Assembly (NCBI GenBank): GCA_963971575.1
Contig: OZ020616.1
Span: 15,655,575 to 15,719,574 of the forward strand
DNA length: 64,000 bases
From: Liopterus haemorrhoidalis
Taxonomy: Eukaryota; Arthropoda; Insecta; Coleoptera; Dytiscidae
Direction: 5' to 3'
A model generated the notes under the pieces. It was not told the origin of the DNA and did not search any database. It saw only the letters and a list, made by a program, of their open reading frames with translations. The position numbers and the translations under genes are program-made. Positions within the stretch are counted from its first letter, which is position 1. Each line of letters starts with the position of its first letter. Positions 21,650 through 32,865 of the stretch are shown piece after piece.

Positions 21650-22860
21650 TTGACATTTGATAATTTTACAATATTTTTTATCTTATTTATTTGTTCTTCC
21701 TCCCGTGTCTCTCTCTTTCTTCCTAGTCTCATCCCGGCTTGCCTCTCCGATCTTCTTCCTTCTTGCCTCCAATTTTCTCGCCCATCTTTCTCCTATGCCT
21801 TCCTTACTCATCAGTTCCTTTATGTCTTCCTCCTAGGTTTCCTCTTCTTCCTTGCACATACTGCAGAGTTTGTCCTCTGGCTTTGCCCAGTACTTATTGT
21901 TCCTCTCTTCGTTGCCGCAACTTAGTCTCGCTATCCTTCTGACTCTACCCCCTGATCTTCCTATTTTCCCCTTCAAGTATCTCGGTATTCCGATCTCTTA
22001 TCTCTTTATATCCACACCCCGCGATTTATTTATTCTGTCTGTTGTTTCCTGTTCCTATACCTCCTTATCCCTCCTCAATTCTTCTACTATATTTTTTCCT
22101 CCGTTTCCCTTTCTCTCTGTTTCTCTTATATCAATTCCATACCTCCAAAAACTTGTTATTCTCCCCATGCCGACAATTTGCGTTTTTGTTCTTGCTTCAT
22201 TCTTTCTTCCCAGCATTTCCTCGTTATTTTGCTATTCTCTTCCCTTTTGACTTTCTCGTCATATTTCACTGCTCTCACTCAGACACCAACTCTCAGCTTT
22301 TCCCTCTTTATTTCCTCTTTCACAATATATCCTGGTGTCGTTCTGTCTACCCCCAATGTCCATCTCATATAGCCCTCTTGTACCCTTTCCATCATCTCTC
22401 ATTCCTTCCATCCCCAAATCTCTACTCCGAACATAAGGATACTCTTCACTATTGTATCGAATATCTTCATCCTCCACTTGATATCGTCATTAAACCTCCT
22501 CTCCCCTATGCTCCATAGCTATTCCATAACCAAGCCTTGCTTTCTTCACTCTTTCCCTAACGTGTTGCTCTGCCCTGTTGTTCCTCGTTAGCACATATCC
22601 CAGGTATTTTACACTCTTCACTTCAATTTCTCTTCCTGACCATTTTCATCTTACTTTCTTTTTCCTTTCTCCCCTTTTTCCGAACACCATCACGTTCGTA
22701 TTGTCTCTGTTTACCTCTAATTTTTTTCTTTTAAAGTATTTGTAAGCTCGGTCCATCATCCTCTTCAGTTCTTATACCTTCCCCGCCATCAATGCTATAT
22801 CATCAGCGTACCCTAGTGTCCTAGCTTACTCCTTCCCACCACCACTGATTTTTATATAAT
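21650..22860 (-). pseudogene. LINE reverse transcriptase, decayed
   Basis: On the minus strand near 22822-22700 the sequence reads GYADDIALMAGKV, a stop, then ELKRMMDRAYKYFKRKKLEV and NTNVMVFGKRG. This is the YADD catalytic box and the following segment of insect non-LTR retrotransposons. Downstream (22600-21650) frameshifted pieces continue, including KSVKYLGYVLTRNN and RVKKARLGYGI. The strong CT bias on the + strand explains many false open frames here. Confidence 0.7.
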
Positions 22861-23535
22861 TGTTTGCAAGCTTTGATAATGGTTCAGATTAAATCGAAAC
22901 TAATCAGCAGACAAAAGTACAATAGAGTTTAAATATTTGACAAACTGCGCTTTTTTTATATCGACCGAAACCCAATAAAACACCAATTCTATCTACAAAA
23001 TACGTTCGTAGAACCTTTTTCAGAGGTTTATTATTGTAAGGCGCAAGCGCAGAGTTTGTAGGAGTGTGTTAAATTAGCACCTGTGTCTGACGATAAAAAA
23101 CTGTTAGACATAGTTCTACGAACAAAGCTAACAATAACATCTCCTAACGGTAGCCTGGCAAAATAAATGTAAATTAGATCATCTGCTGTACTCAAGGGGG
23201 AAAATCCCTCTTCCATCGCAGCACATTCCAAGACATCAATGATTTCATGCCTCGAACGCCATTTGAGTTCGTTGCGCCCCTAGAATTCAAGTATAGTCTG
23301 TGCAGAATTCTAGTGCGAATGATTTGTGATGAAACGTGTTATAAAAGAATAAAAATATCGAACATAACAGGATCGCATATATATTTTTCTTACTGTACGT
23401 ATCACTACTATACAAACAATTCCAATAAAAAAATATTATACTTATTATTTTAATTTTATTCAGTTACTTTTTATATTTACAATAAAAAAATAATAATTAT
23501 TTTTCAACCATATTAACGAGATTTATTGAAGGATT
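22861..23535. other. unrecognised; 66-codon minus frame
   Basis: A minus frame at 23231-23031 reads MECAAMEEGFSPLSTADDLI and VIVSFVRRTMSNSFLSSD. It lacks repeats seen elsewhere in the window and no known domain is visible. It could be a transposon or host exon remnant. Confidence 0.3.
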
Positions 23536-23539
23536 GATC

Positions 23540-24240
23540 CTTCAATAAAATTTACTATGGAGATAGAAAATAATCGTTCCTTAAACTTCTTAGACTATTC
23601 CATCTCACATTCTAATTCTAAACTCAACTTCAAAATCTATTGATAACCGACATATACTGACACCATCATTTCCGCTTCCTCTTTACATCCTTATAATACT
23701 AAAATGGCTGCTTTTAATTGTTATGTAGACCGATTATTAAAAGTTCTACTTTCTGAAGAAGACTACAATCTGGAATTAAAAACTATTTATAAAATTGCTA
23801 TTAATAACGGTTATAACAAGGCTGAAATAGACAAAATTATTAGAAAAAAGCGCAAAAAACTTTTATTAACATATTTTTATCCCCCAAGTATACCAGATAC
23901 AAAATTTTTTAAAAAAATACCTTTTTACGGCCAGGTTAGTTTCAAAATAGGATCAAAATTAAAGAAATCAAATATAACTGCAGCCTTTTATAATAAATAT
24001 ACAATTAAAAATTTACTCGTTAATAATAAACTAGATAAAACTGATTTACACAACAAAAGTGGAGTTTATCAAGCATCGTGCCAAGATTGTTCAACAATAT
24101 ATATAGGCCAAACTGGTCGAAAATTTGCTACAAGATTTGGTGAACATTTGAAAGCCATCAAAAATAAAAAAGTAGAACAGTCCAACATAGTATTGTATTC
24201 CCTACCATTAATATTTGTTCCCACTGAATGTATCTGTTAA
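23540..24240 (+). pseudogene. Penelope-like element, RT thumb and GIY-YIG endonuclease
   Basis: Upstream of the ATG at 23704 the same frame shows ENNRSLNFLDYSISHSNSK and, after stops, PTYTDTIISASSLHPYNTKM, the late RT/thumb segment of Penelope-like retroelements. Then come AAFNCYVDRLL and NNGYNKAEID. Residues 118-160 hold SGVYQASCQDCSTIYIGQTG followed by RKFATRFGEHL, the GIY-YIG nuclease with its conserved Y, R and (later) missing E. The frame ends soon after. The 5' RT core is absent, so this is a truncated copy. Confidence 0.85.
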
Positions 24241-24430
24241 AAAATAAGTTTAGTTTGTAATTTAAGCTCCTGTAGATGGCGTCATGCCGAAATACATATA
24301 GAGTAACATTAAACTTATATTTGTGAAATTTACCGAGTTTTATTCATTAATCTTATTAAAAAAAAGACTTATAATTTCATATTTACCGCTTTTAAACTGA
24401 GAGTAGAAGAGTAAATGGTAATACGTTTAA

Positions 24431-25446
24431 AGGATTCCACACACCAAAGCGGCCGCGGTGGCGGCCACGGTGGCGGTAGCGTTAGCGATATGACTAGCGA
24501 TCAGGTCTCCTCACACTAACGCGGTGGGAGTGGCGGTAGCGGTAGCGATCAGTTAGTGAATCACGGTATATAGTTGTATGATAATATTGATTGCGAGAAT
24601 ACAATAGAATAATTAATTGTATGTAGAGGAAAATAATAATCTACTTACAGTCTGTTTCAAACGGTTAGGCGGAACTAAATGGGAATTTCGTTCTTTTAGG
24701 TTGTCACGAAAAGGGACCTTGCTTGGGTTATTTCATTTTTCACGTTGGAATGTCAAAATTTAATATTCCAACAATGAAACCATGGAAACGAATGGCATAT
24801 GTCAAACTTAAATTAATTTTCTTACATATTTTAATGACAAAAAATAAATAAATGGGATATTTGTATTAATAATGACACAAAAAATCAAAATATAAAGAAA
24901 ATGACATTTTAAAATGATATTAACCTTAACCAAAAAATGTTTGTTGCAAGTATGATTTACAAAGCTTAAACAAAACGGCTGAAAAACATTATTTAAACGA
25001 TGAAAGTAACTAGATTGCAAAATCTAGTTCCGCCTAATCGTTTGGAACAGACTTTACTATCAATTTCCAAAACTTTTCCTATTTCGTCCCACACTTATTT
25101 GTTTTCCTAATATTCTTGTAATCAGGATGTGCTAAGTCATACAAAATTAAATGATCCTTTACTGATCTATGATTTTTTCTGTTAAATTATCTATTTTCTA
25201 CATTATTTTCTTAAATATATTCACTCTGTGGTATATAAACAATAAATATCGCGCGGCCTAACGCAACTTGTCGAGTTCGGCCGCCAGTGTTTGGTGATCG
25301 CTAGACTGAACGCTGCATTCGGTGGCGTTCTCAGATAGCTGAACGCTTGTATTTGCGTGGTCTCATTGTATTATATAGGTTGCGTTAGGCCGCCGCAGTA
25401 TCGCTACCGCGGCCGCCACCGCGGCCGCTTTGGTGTGTGGAATCCT
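24431..25446. mobile_element. TIR element with GC-rich ends (AGGATTCCACAC)
   Basis: Ends AGGATTCCACACACCAAAGC then GGCCGCGGTGGCGGCC, matched inverted at the right. Flank TAA on both sides (TTAA is also possible), so PIF-Harbinger-type or piggyBac-type. The ends also hold GGTAGCG(T/A)TAGCGAT units. A second MITE is nested at 24649-25053. Confidence 0.8.
24649..25053. mobile_element. MITE, TTTCAAACGGTTAGGCGGAACTA family (nested)
   Basis: Ends AGTCTGTTTCAAACGGTTAG and, inverted, AGTCTGTTCCAAACGATTAG. The element 39313-39691 is a second, diverged copy (GGCTATTCCAAACGTTTAGG). The shared interior includes ggttgtcacgaaaagggacc. Confidence 0.75.
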
Positions 25447-25454
25447 TAATGGTA

Positions 25455-25573
25455 CAATTCTGTGGCAAACCTGTAAGCTTACAGACAAAATCTATAAGAA
25501 ACTGTCCATAACAACACATAAAACAACTCCTTAGATACGATCGTCTGTAGCTTACAGATTTGCCACAGAATTG
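25455..25573. repeat. short fold-back MITE (119 bp)
   Basis: CAATTCTGTGGCAAACCTGT and, inverted, CAATTCTGTGGCAAATCTGT, then AAGCTTACAGAC/AAGCTACAGAC. It would fold almost completely. The 152-bp insert at 45061-45212 shares the CAATTCTGT ends. Confidence 0.7.
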
Positions 25574-26184
25574 CCCAATTAATCTTATTAAAGAACAATG
25601 GTCTCTATAATTGATTTTTCAATTAAATGGGAATAAAACGTAAAACCACCTAAACTGTCCGATCTCTGTTTATAAATTGTAATAATCAGGGAGCGGACAG
25701 TTTAAGGCGATTATTAATATAATATCTGTATAGTGGCACATAGATATTTTAAAAAAGTCAATCAATTTATTCATGGTCCATCCAAATAAAATAGTGTAGC
25801 GACACATAATATAGTGCTTATCATACCCTAATACTAAGCATGCTAATTTAATTTCGCATGATAATTCTTAATTATAGTAGTTCCACCGATACTGTATTTT
25901 AAATATATTTTTAATAAACAATAGAAATAAGAATAAAACATAATAGGTTGTAAATAAATAAATCTATAAATAATTTTCAGTTATCGTCGTATAATTTACT
26001 ATTATTATGTATTCCTTTTATCTACGTTTGTTAACATGATAAAACAATTATGTGCAGGGCCGGACAAAGACAATTTTGCACAGACGCCCGAGGTGCTGTT
26101 GTTGTTTCTTTTTTTGTTTTATGATATGTATCGCAAAATTACTTCAATGGAGTAAAATGAATTTCTCTTACTTGTATCGTTTTT
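25574..26184. other. no gene seen
   Basis: Holds a small inverted pair (cctaaactgtccgatct / gagcggacagtttaagg, 25646-25713) and, at 26056, a lone hAT-like terminus CAGGGCCGGACAAAG without a visible partner. Confidence 0.35.
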
Positions 26185-26331
26185 ACTTGCCCGACCTTAA
26201 TATATAAGGGGCAAGTATTGAAATCGCGAAAATTTTCGATGTCGAGATTTTGACGGATGACCACGTTTCATGGTCCAGGAAAGTCCAGAGTGCCGTCCGT
26301 CCGTCCGTCCGTCCGTCCGTCCGTGTGTGTG

Positions 26332-26390
<59 letters not shown>

Positions 26391-26870
26391 ACACGATAAC
26401 TCAAAAACGGTTTAACTTAAAGAGTTCGTTCTGGTACTAAAAAATTCTCCAATTAAATAGGAAGAACCCTATTGTTTTTTATGAAAATCTGTTGACTAGA
26501 AATGGGAGTTTACTCGTGTCGATTTTAATATTTTTGCGAATATTTAGCAACAGAAAAATATTTCGAAAAAATTTATTGAACAAAAATTACTATAAATGCA
26601 ATAACTAATAACTTTTATTTGAGACGTTTTTTGATAAAACGAAAAATTTTGAAAAATTTTTGTAAAATTATTTAAAATGTTTCCAAGTCTCAATATTTTC
26701 ATACTTATATGTAACGTTTCCATGGTCATGATAATTAATTCGTAACTAGTAAAGCAAGCCTTGGACAAAAATTTGTATAGAACATAATTTGATGTATTTT
26801 TGAAGATTTTTTTTTAAATATTTTTTTTATGGGAGGGCAGGTCTAGCGGAGGTTTCCTTTCGCCACTGGT
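26185..26870 (+). mobile_element. HINE-3 element ((TCCG)n(TGCG)n(TG)n core), mosaic
   Basis: Starts after TTTT with ACTTGCCCGACC. The core at 26293-26392 has TCCG, TGCG and TG runs. The 3' part is GGGAGGGCAGGTC, then the imperfect hairpin GCGGAGGTTTCCTTTCGC and CACTGG. The segment 26490-26735 is HINE-2 sequence (gttgactagaaatgggagtt to ccatggtcatgata), absent from the other copy at 58057-58522. Confidence 0.7.
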
Positions 26871-26935
26871 TTCTAATTTCGTTGGTGTTTCTAATCATCA
26901 CTGTGTCCTGTGATTAGGGTTACCAAATGTAAAAA

Positions 26936-27816
26936 TTGATGTGAAGTGTGAATAATCACACATTTCAGGGTTTCGCAGGTATATAATAAGTGAAGGCGGT
27001 ATGCTGAGTGTGTAGGACAAATTTTACTTTGTAGTAATCACGGAAAAATGAACGATATTTTTAAAATAATTTATCGTCTGTTAATCATATAATAAGACTG
27101 GTTATTAAATTTACGCTCTTAAAAATTAAATGCTACATTTGTCAAAATATAACTAGAATTTTGACAAAATAATTTCAACATAATAAAAATGCAAAAAAAA
27201 CAGAAAAAATAAAAAATTCACTCGAACTCAACTCGTTCTCTCGTTCTCTCGAACTCGGCTCGTACTCGAACTCGAAACCCTTCGATTCCAGCGCATTTTA
27301 GCTTACGACACCAGTGCTCTAACCATTACGCAATCGCACTCCTTGCATGTGAGTGTCTTACATTGGTATAACTTTTGTACTTTGTGAACCAAAAACCACA
27401 AAAAATGCGTTATTTTCCGAAAACATAATCTGATCAAAAATTCCTGTTGTACTATTTCGGTTCACACCAATATACATTACTTAGAATTTTTTTAGATTTT
27501 TAGTTTAAACCATCTGGGCTACAGGGTGTGGGACAAAAAATTTTTTGCACAATTTTAGCAAAAATCGCAAAATAATTTATTTTGCAAAAATAAAAATTTG
27601 ATCGTTAATCCACGTACTAAGGGCTTTCATTTGATACCCTACTCAGAATTTAAAAAAAAATATTTTTGTTTTCGATGAGCACATATTTGTTTATATTTTT
27701 AGGGGGGTATGTTTTTTAGATGTTTTAGTATTTTTCCTATGTGCGGGTCAAAGAGTTGTATAAGCATGCCAAATTTCAACTCTCTAGGTTTAGCCGTTTG
27801 GCTACAATTTTTACCG

Positions 27817-27858
<42 letters not shown>

Positions 27859-27930
27859 TAGACAGACAGACAGACAGACAGACGACAAAATGACGGTATA
27901 AGGGTTTTTTGGTCATACCTACAAAACCCT
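26936..27930 (-). mobile_element. HINE-1 element, copy 2
   Basis: Reverse orientation. The right end is AGGGTTTTGTAGGTATGACC (complement) and the left end TTGATGTGAAGTGTGAATAA. A (CAGA)n run lies at 27820-27882. The tRNA-like block is at about 27255-27350: complement TGCGTAATGGTTAGAGCACT and GGGTTTCGAGTTCGAGTAC. Confidence 0.75.
27255..27350 (-). ncRNA. tRNA-like block in HINE-1
   Basis: A-box-like GCGTAATGGTTAGAGCACTG and B-box-like GAGTTCGAGTAC about 45 nt apart. Also present at about 36487-36575 and 63180-63268 on +. Confidence 0.5.
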
Positions 27931-28329
27931 AAAAATGAAAAAGGAGGTCATTTAGCGTTAAAATGGAGGAAAATTAGTGAAAAAGGCGCCACCAAATTTA
28001 AAAAAATAAAGATAATGATGTATAAGGCAGCAGTACAGTAGTGATTCATAAAAATAATTAGTATGAAAAATAATTTTTATTCGCATAAAAAGAAACAAAT
28101 TTCTTAGATATTCATAAATTAAAACATATTTATAAATATAATATTCAATAACAACAAAATAATCAGTAACAAAAACATGTAAACATAAAATTAAGTACAT
28201 AAATCTTAAGGCGCATCCCCACTATGCCGCAGTTTGCCAGTTGGCAAGGCCAGCTGGCAATGCCAACTGGCAAAGCCAGTGGCTGTATACACGTCCACAT
28301 CTGTGTTGGCATTTAGTTTAGTCGCACAA

Positions 28330-28443
28330 TGTTCACCGAGGAAGATTTACTAATTGCTTCAGCTGCTGTTATCATACTTGACAGTGAAGAAAAAATACGC
28401 AAACGGCGCAAACGACTGGGTACGTCCAAGTCTTCAAAATAGA
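28330..28443 (+). pseudogene. possible Harbinger transposase N-terminus
   Basis: Frame MFTEEDLLIASAAVIILDSE then EKIRKRRKRLG and a stop. An acidic, Ala-rich helix followed by KRRKR is the common start of insect HARBI1-like transposases. Too short to be sure. Confidence 0.4.
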
Positions 28444-28683
28444 TCACGCACCGGACTTATTACATTCCCTCTCTTTTTTTATTTCGCGCGAAAAATGACA
28501 CACCAAGTTTTTGATTTTTCTATCAATTTCTTCTTTTTGTACTCCAAAACTAACCGCAATTTCCAATAGAGCGTCACATCTCTTATTCCTGTCTTTATAG
28601 TCCTTTAAACGACAGTCCCACAAAACAGGACGATCCCGGTACAAATCGATCAAATTAAACACTTTTTCGTTTGTCCACTCCAT
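28444..28683 (-). CDS. MADF-domain protein of a Harbinger element
   Basis: 79 residues: MEWTNEKVFNLIDLYRDRPV, LWDCRLKDYKDRNKR, then IAVSFGVQKEEIDRKIKNL and FSREIKKERE. This is a full MADF (Adf-1 type Myb/SANT-like) DNA-binding domain. Such proteins are the second gene of PIF-Harbinger transposons, where they help bring the transposase to DNA; they also exist as host genes. The frame stops at the first residues after the domain, so a longer C-terminus (BESS motif) is missing. Confidence 0.75.
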   Translation of the reverse strand: MEWTNEKVFNLIDLYRDRPVLWDCRLKDYKDRNKRCDALLEIAVSFGVQKEEIDRKIKNLVCHFSREIKKERECNKSGA

Positions 28684-28879
28684 CTATACACAACGTTGCT
28701 CATATGCGTCTGAATCACAACCTGAATTTAAGCCTAAAGCCGCGTGATGCCAGTTGGCACGTCCCCACTCACCGGTCTTATCGGCTTTCTTTGAAGGAGA
28801 CCGACACTCGAGCGATTCTCGTTGGTATGCCGCTGGCACGATGGCATGTGCCAACGGTCACGTCCACACTATGCCGCAG

Positions 28880-29126
28880 TTTGCCAACTTGTCGACGTTG
28901 CCAGCTCTGAAACGCGCTGATCTGTGAAGACGCAGTATTCTACAAATGGCCATTTGTTTTTGTTGAGTGTTATTTTGAGTTTTATAAGAGTTGATTTTTG
29001 TAAATCATACGAGTTTTTCATATTATTATAATTGACACATTTGACACTTTTACAACATTTGGCAACACCGCTCCCATTTTCCATAAGAGCTATACTGCAA
29101 ACTCACCTTCGAACGCACTATAGCGC
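28880..29126 (-). mobile_element. TA-MITE, TAGTGCGTTC family, left-truncated
   Basis: Right end matches TAGTGCGTTCGAAGGTGAGT (inverted). The left end is replaced by the Harbinger fragment. The minus frame of 71 codons (29084-28869) keeps SYDLQKSTLIKLKITLNKNK and FVEYCVFTDQR. Confidence 0.7.
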
Positions 29127-29371
29127 AAGTACTACGCGCTTTACTCTACTATCTTATTTTCAGGATAGTAGGTGTTCATACGCAATTGACATACATATCT
29201 TATTTTCTGGATAGTAAGTGTCAAAACACATTTGACATCTTCACTGTGATTTTGTAGTGAAATTATCTTTTTGCAAAAAATAGTTTATGAATGTGGATAT
29301 ACATCGTCGCCGGCGTGATGCCATTAAAAAAATGGTATTTTGAATTACATCATTTCTTGTGGAGGAAATAA

Positions 29372-30045
29372 TTGATTGTCTTATTGAGGTATTCGGTACA
29401 GAATATAAGCCTAAACAAAAATGGATTGATAGAAGAACTACCCATGGCGCTTCTATTTCGTGAATTAGCCGTGGAAGATCAAAAAGAGTACATACTGTGT
29501 TTAAGAATGACACCAGATGATTTTAATAGGCTATTAAATTTAGTTAGTCCATTAATACAACGAACTGATACACTAATAAGGTATGCGATTCCAGCAAAAA
29601 TAAAATTGGAATTAACGCTTTATTTCCTAGCCACAGGAAATAGTTATTGTAGTCTACAACAGTGTTTCTCAACAGGTGGTCTCAAGAAAATTTTTATGGT
29701 CCGCGAAAGTTTTTATATGTGTTTTTTGCAGTTTTATTTTTAATTTATTTTGCACATTTTTTATGTAAATAGTTTATATTTTGTTTATTTTCTGTAAACT
29801 TTCTGTGATTTTCTACAAATAAAATAAATGTGTTTAGTAGCACATTAAATATATTTGTTTTCATGCAAAAAATAAACCAACAATTATTATTAGTAGTCCG
29901 CGTTAGAAAATTATATATTATTCTGATCCATGGTACGTTTTTGGTCGAGAAACGCTGGTCTACAACATCTTTTTCGTGTATCAAAGACAGTTATTTCCCA
30001 GATGATTTCAAAAATCATCAATTAATAAATCAATGTTACGCAATT
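29372..30045 (+). pseudogene. HARBI1-like (PIF-Harbinger) transposase, split by a MITE
   Basis: The frame holds FRELAVEDQKEYILCLRMTP then DDFNRLLNLVSPLIQ and YAIPAKIKLELTLYFLATGN, the N-terminal domain of Harbinger transposases. It is cut after SYCSLQ by a hAT MITE. Beyond the MITE the protein resumes (HLFRVSKTVISQMISK) and then meets a stop. The DDE nuclease half is absent. Confidence 0.8.
29660..29957. mobile_element. hAT MITE inside the Harbinger transposase
   Basis: Ends CAGTGTTTCTCAAC and, inverted, CAGCGTTTCTCGACC. Exact duplication gtctacaa at 29652-29659 and 29958-29965. 298 bp. Confidence 0.92.
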
Positions 30046-31292
30046 TATGTAAATAAATTGTAACTTACCTGATATGGGTTTTTTTCTATTTGTTATGACA
30101 GGTTACCGCTTGCCGCCAATTTGAAATGAATCAATTTTGCGTAGTGGGGGAAAAGACAGTAGCTAGTAAATACGTCGACGAGCTAGCTGCTATCCTAGCC
30201 CAACTACTGGCAGCTAGTACTCTACTAGTCACAATGTCAACTGTTTACACAGGGATAGTAACTAGTTGCTAGTTACTTGCGCTAGTTACTAGCTCTTTTA
30301 CTCTACCAATGTAAACCCGGCATAACCTATGTTCTAGTTTAATGACAAAGCATAGTTTGATGACACCCACACTAATAATGCCACCTGTTTAAAATCATTG
30401 TAGGTACATTGAATAAATCAAGTGTGTTTGACGCACGCGCAGTTGTGTAGTCACATATTCTTTACTCCAGCCTTTAAAACAAATCGATTAATTTTAGCGA
30501 AATTTCAAATAAACTCTACAAGTGGTTAGCACCATTGCTCATATGTTACGCCACTGTTCATCAGCTGTTTTGATAAACAAATTTTACATAACAAAATTCA
30601 TAACCTGGTACTTACATTGAAAAACTAACAACAAAACTACAAAAAACTTCATTTTATTCACTGAAATATGCGTTCTATTTTCAAACCTCACTTTCAAAAA
30701 CACTTTTTAACATTCAAATACGAACTTAAAGACTAAAAAAACATTGTTTATTAATCTCTATGTATACAAAAGTTAACTGATAAACTGATAACCGGTTAAA
30801 TTTAATTCTAAAATGTATTTTTGTTACATACAAGTTGTAAATTAAAGTTATATCAGTTCATAAGACACTTGTTGATGATAAACAAAGCTAAATGATGATA
30901 CTTGGAGCGAATTCAAGCTTTATATGGTTGTCTGACGTAGGTATGTTTCACACAACATATAAGGTATGTTTTAAATCGCCGAACTGATCATAACTGGACT
31001 GAGGGGAATTAATGCGCCGTTTAAATTACAAAATACTAACAAATAAAAGAAGAGTTTTATCTATATATTTATTTAAATAATTATATATTTGATTAATACA
31101 ATTATTTTCTTTTTGTTTATATAAAAAAATAAATAATAATATCAGTTTCGGTCTAAAACACTCAGTGGAGTAGCTTCATATTTTGCCCCACCCACATAAT
31201 TTTTTTTGGGATACTTAGTAAGTTTGTCAACGTTGTCTAGAGAGACCAATCGACATAAAAAGTCATTTCGAAGTTCGTTGGGCTCCTAAATG
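30046..31292. other. no gene seen
   Basis: A block at 30150-30310 is full of CTAGT/CTAGC words (tagctagtaaatacgtcgac, gctagttactagctctttta) and ends gtaaacccggcataacc, likely an element terminus. The rest is AT-rich and non-coding. Confidence 0.35.
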
Positions 31293-31802
31293 CAGGGCCG
31301 GCTTAAGGGTACCTGGCGCCCGATGAAAAATTAGGTTAGGCACCCCTCCCACATATATTTTTTTAAATATTTTTATTTTTGGCGCTCCCCTTTTTCTAGG
31401 AGCCTGAATTACCACCCAGTAAAAAAAAGGAATTTTTTCTAAATTTCCTTTTTGGCGCCCCCCTTTTACTAGAAGTCTGAAGTGCCGCCCAGTAAAAAAG
31501 TAGGTTTTTTATAAACTACCTTTTTGACACCCCCCCCCCCCCCCGTTACTAGAAGCCTGAAGTGCCACCCAGTAAAAAAAAGTAGTTTTTTCTAAATTTC
31601 CTTGCATGGCACCCCCTTTTATTAGAAGCAGTAAGTGCCGCCCAGTAAATAAAAGTAGTTTTTGCTAGATTTAATTAAAGGTGTTTAATTAAAAGTATTT
31701 TGATATTGTAATAGGCTATACATTTTTTCTTCGATTCGGCGCCCCTTGTTCGTGGCGCCCCGATGCAGCACATCGCCTGCATACCGTCTTGAGTCGCCCC
31801 TG
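31293..31802. mobile_element. hAT MITE with 75-85-bp tandem units
   Basis: Ends CAGGGCCGGCTTAAGGG and, inverted, CAGGGGCGACTCAAGACGG. Exact duplication cctaaatg at 31285-31292 and 31803-31810. About four internal units of GGCGCCCCCCTTT, ctagaagcctgaagtgccgc, ccagtaaaaaaaagta. Confidence 0.9.
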
Positions 31803-31848
31803 CCTAAATGCCTTGGTCCCCCCCCCCCATCCGGCAGTTGGTGATATA

Positions 31849-32277
31849 CCGGGTGAATTATTTAAGGAGCAACATACATGTTTCACATATAATGTTAATG
31901 AAGTGAGTTATTTCATTTGCAACATAGCAAATTATGAAAGCAAGCTCATATCCATGGCAACAGATATGCAATGGTAATTAGATATAAAAGTTATTTGACA
32001 TGATAAAGTTCCTAGACGCCTAAAAAATAGTTAATTAGAAACAATAAATGAATTTTTATTAGTTTGTTTATATTTATATACAAACAAAAATAATAATGTC
32101 CTTAGTAGCTACGTAAAAAAATGTTTAATTTAATATAAAATATTTAAAAAAGTAATATTTTGTCTTTTCTATGGATACGATAAGCATTTGTTTTATGGAT
32201 ATGTTGCTTTTGAAATAACTCACTTCATTAACATTATATGTGAAACATGTATGTTGCTCCTTAAATAATTCACCCGG
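31849..32277. mobile_element. MITE with ~70-bp terminal inverted repeats
   Basis: CCGGGTGAATTATTTAAGGA and its inverse are the ends. The match runs through CATACATGTTTCACATATAA to GTGAGTTATTTCA with almost no difference. Flank TA on both sides. Near-identical arms suggest a young insertion. Confidence 0.85.
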
Positions 32278-32438
32278 TATATGTCCTTTATTAGAGAGCA
32301 ATCTCTTATTTGAAAGCGTTGTCTTTTAGAATTATTTAGTTTTAGAATCATTGTAAAAGTTAAAGAAGAATTCGGATAGATCTTACTACGAGAAATTTGG
32401 TTGTGGACCATTATTGAAGAAAACTTTACTTTATCTAC

Positions 32439-32669
32439 CAGGGCCGGCGCGAGGGTCATTGGCAAGTAATAAACCTAAAAAAAAGGTCCTCACTACAAAA
32501 ATATATTACGCTATTTTTCCGGATATTTTTAGTTTTGGCGCGTTAAAGTTAGTTTATTTTTTTATTTTTTCTTCTTATTGATTATTATTTTTACATTAAT
32601 TTTTACATTAATTTTCCACCGATCACCTAAGGCAAGTGCCTCACTTGCCTCACCCTCAATCCGGCTCTG
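32439..32669. mobile_element. hAT MITE (231 bp)
   Basis: Ends CAGGGCCGGCGCGAGGGT and, inverted, CAGAGCCGGATTGAGGGT. Exact duplication ttatctac at 32431-32438 and 32670-32677. Confidence 0.9.
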
Positions 32670-32679
32670 TTATCTACAC

Positions 32680-32853
32680 TCTGTTCGAAATCAAGAAGTA
32701 GTAATCATGCAATGTTCACGTGATTATTTTGTCGAACTCTCGTCGTTCGTTGGCTGTTGACAACTTAAATTTATGCGCCAGCCAATAGGGTAGCGACTTC
32801 AATCTTTCACGTGATTTTATTACTATTTCTGCATTATGAACAGGGTATATTTA
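32680..32853. mobile_element. MITE, CTGTTCGAAATCAAGAAGTA family, copy 1
   Basis: Left CTGTTCGAAATCAAGAAGTA and right, inverted, CCTGTTCATAATGCAGAAAT. About 170 bp; holds TTCACGTGAT and its inverse. Second copy at 46228-46402. Confidence 0.75.
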
Positions 32854-32865
32854 TATATCTTCTAT

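Larger units (their letters stand above)
28200..28910. mobile_element. PIF-Harbinger fragment with two short genes
   Basis: Opens with GCGCATCCCCACTATGCCGC and contains many TGCCAGTTGGCA-type palindromes. A second copy of CACTATGCCGCAGTTTGCC lies at 28867. It carries a + strand transposase start (28330-28443) and a minus-strand MADF gene (28683-28444), the two-gene layout of Harbinger elements. Confidence 0.6.

Noticed and set aside
21650..22518. Several long overlapping + strand frames
   Set aside because: The + strand is CT-rich because the minus strand is a purine-rich LINE; no domain is visible in the + frames, while the minus strand shows YADD.
26197..26404. Open frames of repeated Thr-His or Arg-Thr dipeptides
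   Set aside because: They are read from the TCCG/TGCG/TG microsatellite core of HINE-3 and run through it in several frames.
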